Below are positions 32,564 through 39,730 of a stretch of 64,000 bases of DNA, in pieces. Source of the stretch: Marinobacter sp. 2_MG-2023. GTDB lineage: Bacteria > Pseudomonadota > Gammaproteobacteria > Pseudomonadales > Oleiphilaceae. Position numbers and translations under genes: made by a program. Location: contig NZ_JAUOPH010000003.1 of NCBI RefSeq assembly GCF_030546935.1, positions 372,001 through 436,000 on the forward strand. The letters run 5' to 3'. Position 1 is the first letter of the stretch, and every line of letters begins with the position of its first letter. Under the pieces are notes generated by a model. It was not told where the DNA came from, made no database searches, and saw only the letters and a list, made by a program, of their open reading frames with translations.

Positions 32564-33385
32564 GTGTCGGGATGTAAAAGTGCCAAGAGCGTTCAACCCG
32601 TGTTTTTTATCCCGCATGGAGCGGGCCCTTGCTTCTTTATGGACTGGAATCCCGTCGGCACTTGGCATGGCATGGAAAATTTTCTTCGCAGCATTGAGAC
32701 TTCTCTCCCGCAACGGCCGACAGCGATTGTCCTGATTTCGGCTCATTGGCAGGCACCGAAGTTCAGCGTAACGGCAGCGGAGCAACCGGGCTTGATCTAT
32801 GACTATTACGGGTTTCCGGAGCACACCTACCAGTTGAAATACCCTGCTAAAGGCTCGCCTGCATTGGCTCAGCGTGTGAGTGATCTACTGCATGATGTCG
32901 GCCTGGAGGTTCATCAGGAAGCGGAGCGAGGGTTTGACCACGGAATGTTCATTCCACTGAAGGTGATGTTCCCCAAGGCAGATATTCCTGTTGTACAGCT
33001 TTCACTCAGGCATGGGCTTTCTCCGGCTGCGCACCTGGAGGCCGGCAAGGCGTTGTCCCCGCTCCGCAAAGAAGGTGTATTGATCATCGGTAGCGGAATG
33101 AGTTTCCACAACATGTCCGGATACGGAGATGACCGCTTTACCACAGCCTCCGAGCAGTTCGATGCCTGGTTGAAAGAAACGATCCAATCAGGTCCGGATA
33201 AGAAGTTTCAGCATTTACAAGATTGGACGCTTGCTCCTCATGCATTGGAGTGTCATCCCAGCGGAGAGGAAGAGCATCTGATTCCGTTGATGGTTGTTGC
33301 TGGTGCCGCTAATGAAGACCTTGGGATCCAAGTTTACTCAGAACGAGTTATGGAAACACAACTCTCAGCCTTTCGGTTTGGGTGA
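32564..33385 (+). CDS. Extradiol ring-cleavage dioxygenase, LigB/DODA type
   Basis: A 273-residue class III extradiol dioxygenase of the 4,5-DOPA dioxygenase family. Motifs: FFIPHGAGPCFFMDW (first iron His region), VLISAHWQAPKF (second), FDHGMFIPLKVMFP (third) and LIIGSGMSFHNM with the end ALECHPSGEEEHLIPLMVVAGAA. The start is GTG with GAGG upstream. It likely opens a catechol-like ring with non-heme iron. Encoded with a SIP flavoreductase, an unusual partner, which could hint at iron or catecholate handling. Its last codons overlap the frame of the following hydrolase region. Confidence 0.84.
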   Translation: MSGCKSAKSVQPVFFIPHGAGPCFFMDWNPVGTWHGMENFLRSIETSLPQRPTAIVLISAHWQAPKFSVTAAEQPGLIYDYYGFPEHTYQLKYPAKGSPALAQRVSDLLHDVGLEVHQEAERGFDHGMFIPLKVMFPKADIPVVQLSLRHGLSPAAHLEAGKALSPLRKEGVLIIGSGMSFHNMSGYGDDRFTTASEQFDAWLKETIQSGPDKKFQHLQDWTLAPHALECHPSGEEEHLIPLMVVAGAANEDLGIQVYSERVMETQLSAFRFG

Positions 33386-33537
33386 AGCGAACTGTCGTCC
33401 AGGCAGCACTTAATTTGTCGTCCAGCTCAAGAAGCGGATTTTTCCAACTCGGGGTGGACCTAATACGGGGCAGGCCATTGGAGGCTGCTACACTCAATTC
33501 AAACCATCGCGGAATTTTCCTAGGAGTGTCCTGGCCA

Positions 33538-34845
33538 ATGCACATATTGCAGCTTGGTTTCTCACTGCTTCTGTTTATCTCTGTTGGTGTGGCCGCCAAA
33601 AACGACACTCTGGACGCGGCGGCATCGGATCCGAAAAAACTGGGTTTGATGCAAGGTTTTCCACCGCCACCAGACAAACTGGTAACGCAGCCAGACTCCA
33701 ATTTCTTCAGTTTTCCGAAGCTCCGTTGGACCGTTTGCCATTTTCGCGAACTTTTGCCGACGGAGCAGGTTAGCCGTGGAATTGGCGCACCGGTTCTCCT
33801 TGAGTACAACCTCAATGAGGCTGCAATCGATGCGCTGACGTTTACACCTATGGGCAGCAGCGAAACGATGACGTGGGAAGAATCGCTGGCAGCAAACTAT
33901 ACCGACGGCATGCTCATCATTCATGAAGGAAAGATTGTCTACGAGCGGTACTTCGGCTGCCTCGACGAGACCGGCAAGCACGGAGCTATGTCGATGACCA
34001 AGTCGATGGCGGGCCTGCTTGCGGAAATACTCATGGCAGAAGGAAAGCTGGACGAAAATGCACTGGTTTCCTCCATCGTTCCAGAGCTTGCCGATAGTGC
34101 ATTCGGGTCCGCAACCGTCCGGCAGGTGATGGATATGACCACCGGGCTTGCCTATAGCGAAGACTACTCCGATCCCGACGCCGACATCTGGATATATTCC
34201 AGAGCAGCCAGCCCGTTTCCAAAGCCTACTGGCTATGAGGGGCCCGATGGTTACTTCGAATACCTTCAAACTGTTAAACCCGAAGGCGATCATGGTGATG
34301 CGTTCCATTATAAAACGATCAACACAGACGCCCTTGGCTGGATAATCTCCCGTGTATCCGGTTTGGAAGTCACCGAGCTGCTGTCAGAGCGCATATGGCG
34401 TCGGATGGGGGCCGAGCAGGATGCCTACATTACGGTAGACGGCAAGGGCACACCGTTTGCCGGCGGCGGTCTGAGTGCAGGCTTGCGAGATCTGGGGCGC
34501 ATAGGCTTGCTGATGCTAAACGAAGGCGAAATTAACGGCCAGCGACTGTTTCCATCAAAGGTGGTTGCCAACATTCGTAAGGGTGGCAGTAAGAACGATT
34601 TTGCAAAGGCCGGCTACACGACCCTGGAAGGCGGAAGCTATCACAGCATGTGGTGGCTGCTTCACAACGAGCACGATTCGTATGCGGCCCGAGGCGTCCA
34701 TGGGCAGACGATCTATGTCGATCCGAAGGCAGACATGGTAATCGTCCGGTTTGCTTCCTATCCAACAGCGAAGAACGGAAAGATAGATCCGATTTCCTTG
34801 CCAGCTTACCAGGCAGTGGCCGAGTACCTGTTGTTGGGGCGGTAA
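33538..34845 (+). CDS. Serine hydrolase, class C beta-lactamase/NylB-like
   Basis: A 435-residue protein with a signal peptide (MHILQLGFSLLLFISVGVAA). The active-site SxxK is SMTK at about residues 151-154, the Tyr motif is at YSEDYSD (about 208), and the third motif is HGQ at about 388, replacing KTG, as in 6-aminohexanoate-dimer hydrolases and EstB-type esterases. It would hydrolyse an ester or amide in the periplasm. The ATG at 33538, with AGGAG 11 nt upstream, is chosen over a GTG at 33382 because it gives a signal peptide. The 152 nt upstream are non-coding. Confidence 0.84.
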   Translation: MHILQLGFSLLLFISVGVAAKNDTLDAAASDPKKLGLMQGFPPPPDKLVTQPDSNFFSFPKLRWTVCHFRELLPTEQVSRGIGAPVLLEYNLNEAAIDALTFTPMGSSETMTWEESLAANYTDGMLIIHEGKIVYERYFGCLDETGKHGAMSMTKSMAGLLAEILMAEGKLDENALVSSIVPELADSAFGSATVRQVMDMTTGLAYSEDYSDPDADIWIYSRAASPFPKPTGYEGPDGYFEYLQTVKPEGDHGDAFHYKTINTDALGWIISRVSGLEVTELLSERIWRRMGAEQDAYITVDGKGTPFAGGGLSAGLRDLGRIGLLMLNEGEINGQRLFPSKVVANIRKGGSKNDFAKAGYTTLEGGSYHSMWWLLHNEHDSYAARGVHGQTIYVDPKADMVIVRFASYPTAKNGKIDPISLPAYQAVAEYLLLGR

Positions 34846-34990
34846 TTTTTCTTTAGCGTTTTCTATGGTCGTCCATAAGTCGCCATTTTAACAAACCAGC
34901 ATACCGTACTGCGCATAATGTATATTATGTTAAATGGTGTATTTTATAGCTGTTAATCCTGTGTGTCTTTTGGGCGTACGTCTCAACAAC

Positions 34991-35038
34991 CCAGAGAACT
35001 CTCCAGAGAACTCTCCAGAGAGCTCTCCAGAGAGCTCT
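34991..35038. repeat. Four tandem 12-bp repeats
   Basis: CCAGAGAACTCT twice then CCAGAGAGCTCT twice, 48 bp in a perfect run (34991-35038) with one A/G difference between pairs. Each later unit contains the palindrome AGAGCTCT. It lies in a 350-bp gene-free gap 160 nt before the binding-protein gene at 35196. It is too short and regular for a CRISPR array; it may be a slippage locus or regulatory. Confidence 0.75.
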
Positions 35039-35195
35039 GCTAAGGCTCTTTTGCCAGTTCTAAGCACTTGCGCGACTACACTCGGTAACGTTAACCGCGC
35101 CCTTTGTAACTTTGGAAACCTGATTTTTGTCATGATTTGGTTATATAGTCTCCGGTCCAAAAATAATAGTCATATAATGACGAGGTCTATAATCA

Positions 35196-36446
35196 ATGAA
35201 CAAAAAAGCAACCGTGTTTGCAGGGTTCCTGATTTTTCTGTGCAGCTTCCCTGTTTTGGCAGATACCATCAAGCTTGGGTTTAACTATCCGGAGTCTGGT
35301 CGTTACAAAGATTTGGGCCTGCAACAAAGACTCGCTGCATTTCTGGCTGTAGAAGAAATAAACAACGCCGGCGGTATTCTTGGTAAGAACGTCGAGCTGG
35401 TTATTCGTAATACAGCCGGGTCGCCCGAGCGTGGCGTCACCAATACTGAAGAGCTCATCAAGCAAGAAAAAGCGGACATGATTTTTGGTGGTGCTTCCAG
35501 CGCTGTGACGATTGCCTCTGGAAAAGTCGCAAAAAAACTGGGCCGCCTCTATTTTGGTACAACAACCTCCGCGAATGCCACAACTGGTAGCGAGGGACAC
35601 GACCATATGTTTCGTGAGTACCCTAATGCCTGGATGACAGCAAACGCACTTGGCAGTTATCTCACCTCTACATTTGATGACGCAAAGTATTTCTACGTTA
35701 CCGCCGACTACACCTGGGGCTGGTCATCGGAAGCCTCCATCCGCAAGTTTACGAACACCTCTGACACAGAGACCCATCCCCATGCTCTGACCCCGTTCCC
35801 ACGAGCATTTATCAAGGATTTCAAAAAAGCTCTTACGGAAGCTGACGCAAGTGGAGCTGATGTGCTCATTCTTGTTTTATACGGTGATGATCTGGTCAGA
35901 GCGCTCAAGGTTGCCTATGAGATGGGCCTGAAAGACAAGATGAAAATCGTATTGCCCAATATTACTCTGGGAATCGCCCAGAATGCAGGCGCAACCATTA
36001 TGGAAGACGTTATATCCACCACGCCATGGGAGTGGATGATCCCCTATCAACTTGGATTTGTCCGTGGTCAGGAATTTGCGGAGGCGTTTACTGAGAAATA
36101 CGGCGTAAGGCCAACCTCTACAGCAGCCACTGCCTATGGCATCGTCTATCAATACAAAGACGCCGTCGAGCGTGCCGGCACTACAAACACGCAGGATCTT
36201 ATAAAAGCGCTCGAGGGTCACGAATTCACCCTACTGAAAGACACTCAGCAATGGCGTGCCTTTGACCATCAGAATCTGCAAACGGTTTATGTTGTCCGTG
36301 GTAAAAAAAGGGATCAGGTTGTAAACGATCCTCTGCGTAGCGATTTTTTTGAAGTGATAGGATCACTTGAAGGCGATAAAGCCGCACAGACCCTGACTGA
36401 ATGGCAGGCAGAACGCACGGGTGCGAACAAGCCGCCACATTTGTAA
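35196..36446 (+). CDS. Orphan ABC-type periplasmic ligand-binding protein
   Basis: A 416-residue Periplasmic_6-fold binding protein with a signal peptide cleaved near VLA|DTI. Landmarks: IKLGFNYPESGRYKDLGLQQRLAAFLAVEEIN, GKNVELVIRNTAGSPERG, IFGGASSAVTIASGKVAKK, YFYVTADYTWGWSSEAS. It is the same broad family as the gene at 3752 but clearly different in detail. No permease or ATPase gene is nearby, so it may serve a distant importer or act as a sensor. The region upstream holds the 12-bp repeats; a GACGAGG tract lies about 11 nt before the ATG. Confidence 0.85.
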   Translation: MNKKATVFAGFLIFLCSFPVLADTIKLGFNYPESGRYKDLGLQQRLAAFLAVEEINNAGGILGKNVELVIRNTAGSPERGVTNTEELIKQEKADMIFGGASSAVTIASGKVAKKLGRLYFGTTTSANATTGSEGHDHMFREYPNAWMTANALGSYLTSTFDDAKYFYVTADYTWGWSSEASIRKFTNTSDTETHPHALTPFPRAFIKDFKKALTEADASGADVLILVLYGDDLVRALKVAYEMGLKDKMKIVLPNITLGIAQNAGATIMEDVISTTPWEWMIPYQLGFVRGQEFAEAFTEKYGVRPTSTAATAYGIVYQYKDAVERAGTTNTQDLIKALEGHEFTLLKDTQQWRAFDHQNLQTVYVVRGKKRDQVVNDPLRSDFFEVIGSLEGDKAAQTLTEWQAERTGANKPPHL

Positions 36447-36629
36447 TATCTTCTTAACGCTTACATCGGGGCGAGTAGACTCGTTGCTACTTGCCCTAAT
36501 TTCGCCTTCCCATGTTCTGAAATCGATAAAACCCAGCCCCGTTTCTAACTTCTGATACGACTCCAATCCGGTAAACCGAACGGTTTTGGCTCGGGCAGCA
36601 CTGTTGCTCCACAAAAAAAATCAATAAAC

Positions 36630-36668
36630 TTGAATGACCGCTCAAGAAATGCTTGAATGATCACTCAA
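36630..36668. promoter_or_regulatory. Doubled TetR-type operator before the GST gene
   Basis: TTGAATGACCGCTCAA (36630-36645) and TTGAATGATCACTCAA (36653-36668) are near-palindromic 16-mers, 23 bp centre to centre, 18 nt before the GST start. This form (TGA...TCA around a near-dyad centre) is common for TetR-family repressors. Confidence 0.6.
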
Positions 36669-36685
36669 AATCAATGGAGCGACCT

Positions 36686-37363
36686 ATGATTAAATTATTT
36701 TTTCACCCCACGCCCAACCCTTTGAAAGTTGCCCTCTACCTGGAAGAAACGGCCCTGCCCTATGAATTGGTACCGGTCGACACCTTGAAAGGCGAGCAGC
36801 ATTTACCCGCATTTCGCAGTATCAACCCTAACGGCAAAGTACCCGCCATTGACGACAACGGCGTTCGCGTTTTCGATTCCACCGCCATTTTGCTCTATCT
36901 CGCCGAGAAGTCCGGAAAATTGGGTGGTGCCCCTGAGGATCGCGCCGAAATTCTGTCATGGATGATGTTCATTTCAAGTGGCGTCGGCCCCTATTCGGGT
37001 CAGGCAGTTCATTTCAAACATATGGCGCCAGAAAAACTTCCATATGCCATCAATCGCTACGAGCGGGAAACCCAGCGTCATTATGAGGTGCTGGATAAAC
37101 ACCTGGAAAACCGCGATTACCTGGTTGGCGAGAGCTTCAGCATTGCGGATATCTCCGCTTGGGGATGGATCGACAAGGGGCCCTTCATTCTGGGTGAGGA
37201 CGGGATGGCAAACTACCCGAACCTGAAGCGTTGGTTTGACAGCATTAACAGCCGTCCTGCCGCTGCGCGAGCACGTGAGGTGGGTAAGGACCTCGACTTC
37301 AAGACGGAACGTGACGAAGCTGCAAGGCGTGAACTGTTTCCACAGAACTACCCGAAAGCTTGA
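36686..37363 (+). CDS. Glutathione S-transferase
   Basis: A 225-residue cytosolic GST of the YfcG/Nu-like bacterial group. Thioredoxin-like domain MIKLFFHPTPNPLKVALYLEE, the cis-proline motif INPNGKVPAI at about residues 49-58 and FDSTAILLYLAEKSGKL; then an all-helical domain with YLVGESFSIADISAWGWID (the N-capping box). It conjugates or reduces electrophiles with glutathione. GGAG is 7 nt before the ATG at 36686. Its promoter region holds two palindromes, and a hairpin follows the stop. Confidence 0.87.
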   Translation: MIKLFFHPTPNPLKVALYLEETALPYELVPVDTLKGEQHLPAFRSINPNGKVPAIDDNGVRVFDSTAILLYLAEKSGKLGGAPEDRAEILSWMMFISSGVGPYSGQAVHFKHMAPEKLPYAINRYERETQRHYEVLDKHLENRDYLVGESFSIADISAWGWIDKGPFILGEDGMANYPNLKRWFDSINSRPAAARAREVGKDLDFKTERDEAARRELFPQNYPKA

Positions 37364-37369
37364 GTTATT

Positions 37370-37401
37370 GCGCAGCCTGCAAATGTCACCGCAGGCTGCG
37401 C
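37370..37401. terminator. Hairpin between convergent genes
   Basis: GCGCAGCCTGC (37370-37380) pairs perfectly with GCAGGCTGCGC (37391-37401) over a 10-nt loop. It ends the GST gene and the nine-gene minus-strand operon, which converge here. Confidence 0.65.
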
Positions 37402-37470
37402 CCGCATGTTTCAGCCCCGGTTAGAGGCAATAGCCACCTTCAATTCTCCCTGACGGCCTCCAAGCCAAAG

Positions 37471-38688
37471 TTAAGGCTTGAAAATTAAAACCCGAGGCAA
37501 GATGTTGCCCCTTTCGCCACCCCCTCTGAGAGTAAACCCCGATGCCATCCAATACGTTGTGCGCCTGGGATCAGCTTGTATATCAAGATAGTCACCCCAG
37601 GCTCGGGCTGCAGGTGGGTGGGTTGAAGCGGCACCCAGCGTCATGTTCCAAAGTCCTGTCGACGGATCGAGACGTCCCACACCTAAAGTGGGGTGCCGCC
37701 CCCCTGCTCCGCAAAATGCCACTATGCCTACGTCACCTCTTTGGTTTGGACTGATTGCCGGGTAAGCCCATGCGCGGTCAGAGTTCCACAAGTCCGGCTC
37801 ATCGATGCGTTCGTTTGTTGTTCCATCAACGCGCGCTACTCGAACATAGGGAAACGGATGCAGAGCGTCGGCAGAGGTTGTCCAGGCAAATCCGAGAACG
37901 CCATCGGAACTCCAGCCGCCAGTTATCCTGTCGTCCAATCGGTTCATCCATGCGCTGGTAGCGTCGGTACTGGAGGTGTATGGCCCATTACTCCAAGGCG
38001 TAACCGGCACTGAAACCTGCGAAACATCACTTTCAGAGTCGGGCCAGCGGAATATTTCAAGCGACGGTCGGCTGGTGCTCAGGCTTGCAAAAATGGCCGT
38101 ACTGCCCTCACCTCGAGCAAAGCGTAGAGATCCGAACCCGGTCGTTGACCAGGCTTCACGAGTGAGTTTTTCGCGGGCGTTGAGCTGGTCGAGCGGCAGC
38201 CTCAAAACGACGGCTTTTTGCCAGCGATTCGAGGTTGTTGAATACACGTTGAATGAGAGCAGAAGGTTGGCATCTGTTTCTGCCATGTCCGGATAATCCA
38301 GCCATACGTGATCCCAGTTTTCCTCTATGTCCTGAGGGCGAGTGTCCCACCACGTCCAGGTGCCCGGCTTGCCGGACGAACTGACGGCCACACGAATTAT
38401 GTTGCCGTTGCTGTTTGCGGAAAACTGCAACAACCATATCCAGAGGCGGCGCGATTTGCAGTAGTGGATAAGTTGATCGCAGCAAAAACCGGCATCCACC
38501 GGGGGCAGCTCTGTGTATGGGTCGATGAACTTCCACGTTTTCCCTCCTGTTGTTGAGCGTGAGCAAAACCAGTTTCCGGTCACGATTATCCGTTTCCCCG
38601 AACTTGCCAAGCTGGGCTCTGTGATGGTTCCGGCCTGGCCGCCAGTTGCTGATAGGTCGAGTTCAAAGTTGTCGACAATGGTTGTCAT
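37471..38688 (-). CDS. Sialidase/BNR-like beta-propeller protein (giant operon)
   Basis: A 405-residue protein without a signal peptide. It is rich in Trp-anchored strands with Asp-box-like pieces: FCSRSTTGGKTWKFIDP, VAVSSSGKPGTWTWWD, and repeats such as FGSLRFARGEGSTAIF and GWSSDGVLGFAWTTS. This suggests a six- or seven-bladed BNR/sialidase-type propeller; catalytic sialidase residues (Arg triad) are not evident. It is the last of nine co-directional genes starting at 60815; its ATG lies 2 nt after the stop of the 96-residue gene. The role within the operon is unknown. Confidence 0.7.
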   Translation of the reverse strand: MTTIVDNFELDLSATGGQAGTITEPSLASSGKRIIVTGNWFCSRSTTGGKTWKFIDPYTELPPVDAGFCCDQLIHYCKSRRLWIWLLQFSANSNGNIIRVAVSSSGKPGTWTWWDTRPQDIEENWDHVWLDYPDMAETDANLLLSFNVYSTTSNRWQKAVVLRLPLDQLNAREKLTREAWSTTGFGSLRFARGEGSTAIFASLSTSRPSLEIFRWPDSESDVSQVSVPVTPWSNGPYTSSTDATSAWMNRLDDRITGGWSSDGVLGFAWTTSADALHPFPYVRVARVDGTTNERIDEPDLWNSDRAWAYPAISPNQRGDVGIVAFCGAGGRHPTLGVGRLDPSTGLWNMTLGAASTHPPAARAWGDYLDIQADPRRTTYWMASGFTLRGGGERGNILPRVLIFKP

Positions 38689-38690
38689 GA

Positions 38691-38981
38691 TCAGCGCCCG
38701 GGCTCGGGAGGTGGCTCATTCTTGATCTTTGCTTCAGGCGGCCTGGCCTTTTCAGGGGCCTGCTCGGATGTGTTGCTCTCTGGATCCGCTGACCGGTTAA
38801 GAGTTCTCAGGTTCGGTCCCGCTGCTTTGCGGTTTGGTGAGATGTTTGAATCTTTTTCATCAAAATCTGGTTTGCAGACCTCGTGCTTATCTGCGTGATG
38901 CCATTTCTCATGCTGGCACTCGGGTTCCTGTGGGCTGGTGGTGTGAGCTTTTTCAGTGCCTTGCTGCTTTTTGTCCGCCAT
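38691..38981 (-). CDS. Short hydrophilic protein (giant operon)
   Basis: A 96-residue protein, highly charged, with no hydrophobic segment: two Cys and several His at the start (CQHEKWHHADKHEVCKP) that could bind a metal, then a Pro/Lys/Glu-rich tail (PEKARPPEAKIKNEPPPEPGR). It looks intrinsically disordered. Its ATG follows the TauE stop directly (stop at 38982-38984), with GGTGG 5 nt upstream, and it abuts the propeller gene on the other side. Not recognised. Confidence 0.6.
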   Translation of the reverse strand: MADKKQQGTEKAHTTSPQEPECQHEKWHHADKHEVCKPDFDEKDSNISPNRKAAGPNLRTLNRSADPESNTSEQAPEKARPPEAKIKNEPPPEPGR

Positions 38982-39701
38982 TTACGCCACCATTAAACGA
39001 GTCAGATACCCGCTCATTACGGTCCAGAACAGTATGCTGTACCACTTTTCCCCGATGTCGCGATTGATTTTCCGGCCGAGTAAGGTACAACCGGCCATAA
39101 CCGGGACCAATGCGCCAGCCAGTAAAAGATGGCTCGTGGAAATCAGGCCGGATTGACTGAATACCAGAGCTTTTGTCAGGTCGCCCACCATTGAGACCAG
39201 CGACGCCGCCCCAACGAAGTAAAAACGCTCCAGCTGGAGGCTCCGGAGAGCAACGCCTTTCAAGGGGCCGGATGTACCCGAGAAACCGGAGGTACTGCCG
39301 GAAAGAAAGGCCAGGAAAACCGCCCACGCTTTGCGAACAGGCCCTTGGACAAAGAAGTCCCCGGCAAGTGTAAGCAACAGCATGGTTGCGACCGCATAGC
39401 GAACCCACACCTCTGGCATTTGCAGCATCAGGATTGCGCCCAACGCACTCCCAACCATAACGGCAACCACAATCAATGCAGACGAGGCCCAGGGTAGTGT
39501 GTTTCTGTAAACGATCACCTTGGCTATGTTGTTACACGCCAGAAGCAACGCAGCCACAGCAATCCCCTCACGGGTTCCGATGGCGAGCATCAGGCCTGGC
39601 ACAAGAACCAGTGATCCGCCAAGCCCGGCGGCGGCCGAGAGCAAAAATGAGGCCGGAATAACCAGCGCCAGGATAACTATAGTCAGTGCATCAAATTCCA
39701 T
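38982..39701 (-). CDS. TauE/SafE-family sulfite/anion permease (giant operon)
   Basis: A 239-residue inner-membrane protein with about eight transmembrane segments. LVIPASFLLSAAAGLGGSLVLVPGLMLAIG and, in the second half, FLAFLSGSTSGFSGTSGPL match the duplicated TauE/SafE core, a family proposed to move sulfite, sulfoacetate or other anions. GGAAG is 8 nt before the ATG, 29 nt after the stop of the 1276-residue gene. It is the only obvious membrane protein of the nine-gene operon. Confidence 0.84.
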   Translation of the reverse strand: MEFDALTIVILALVIPASFLLSAAAGLGGSLVLVPGLMLAIGTREGIAVAALLLACNNIAKVIVYRNTLPWASSALIVVAVMVGSALGAILMLQMPEVWVRYAVATMLLLTLAGDFFVQGPVRKAWAVFLAFLSGSTSGFSGTSGPLKGVALRSLQLERFYFVGAASLVSMVGDLTKALVFSQSGLISTSHLLLAGALVPVMAGCTLLGRKINRDIGEKWYSILFWTVMSGYLTRLMVA

Positions 39702-39730
39702 GGGTGGCTTCCTTCTTTAAATAGAAAAAC

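Noticed and set aside
33382-33537. Upstream part of the serine hydrolase frame from a GTG.
   Set aside because: It overlaps the dioxygenase stop, lacks a ribosome site, and would place the signal peptide internally.
34934-35284. Plus-strand frame of 116 codons containing PENS/PESS repeats from the 12-bp array, and a minus-strand frame (34930-35160) with ELSG/EFSG repeats.
   Set aside because: The repeat makes both strands look protein-like. The plus frame runs into the start of the binding-protein gene, neither has a convincing ribosome site, and no domain is seen.
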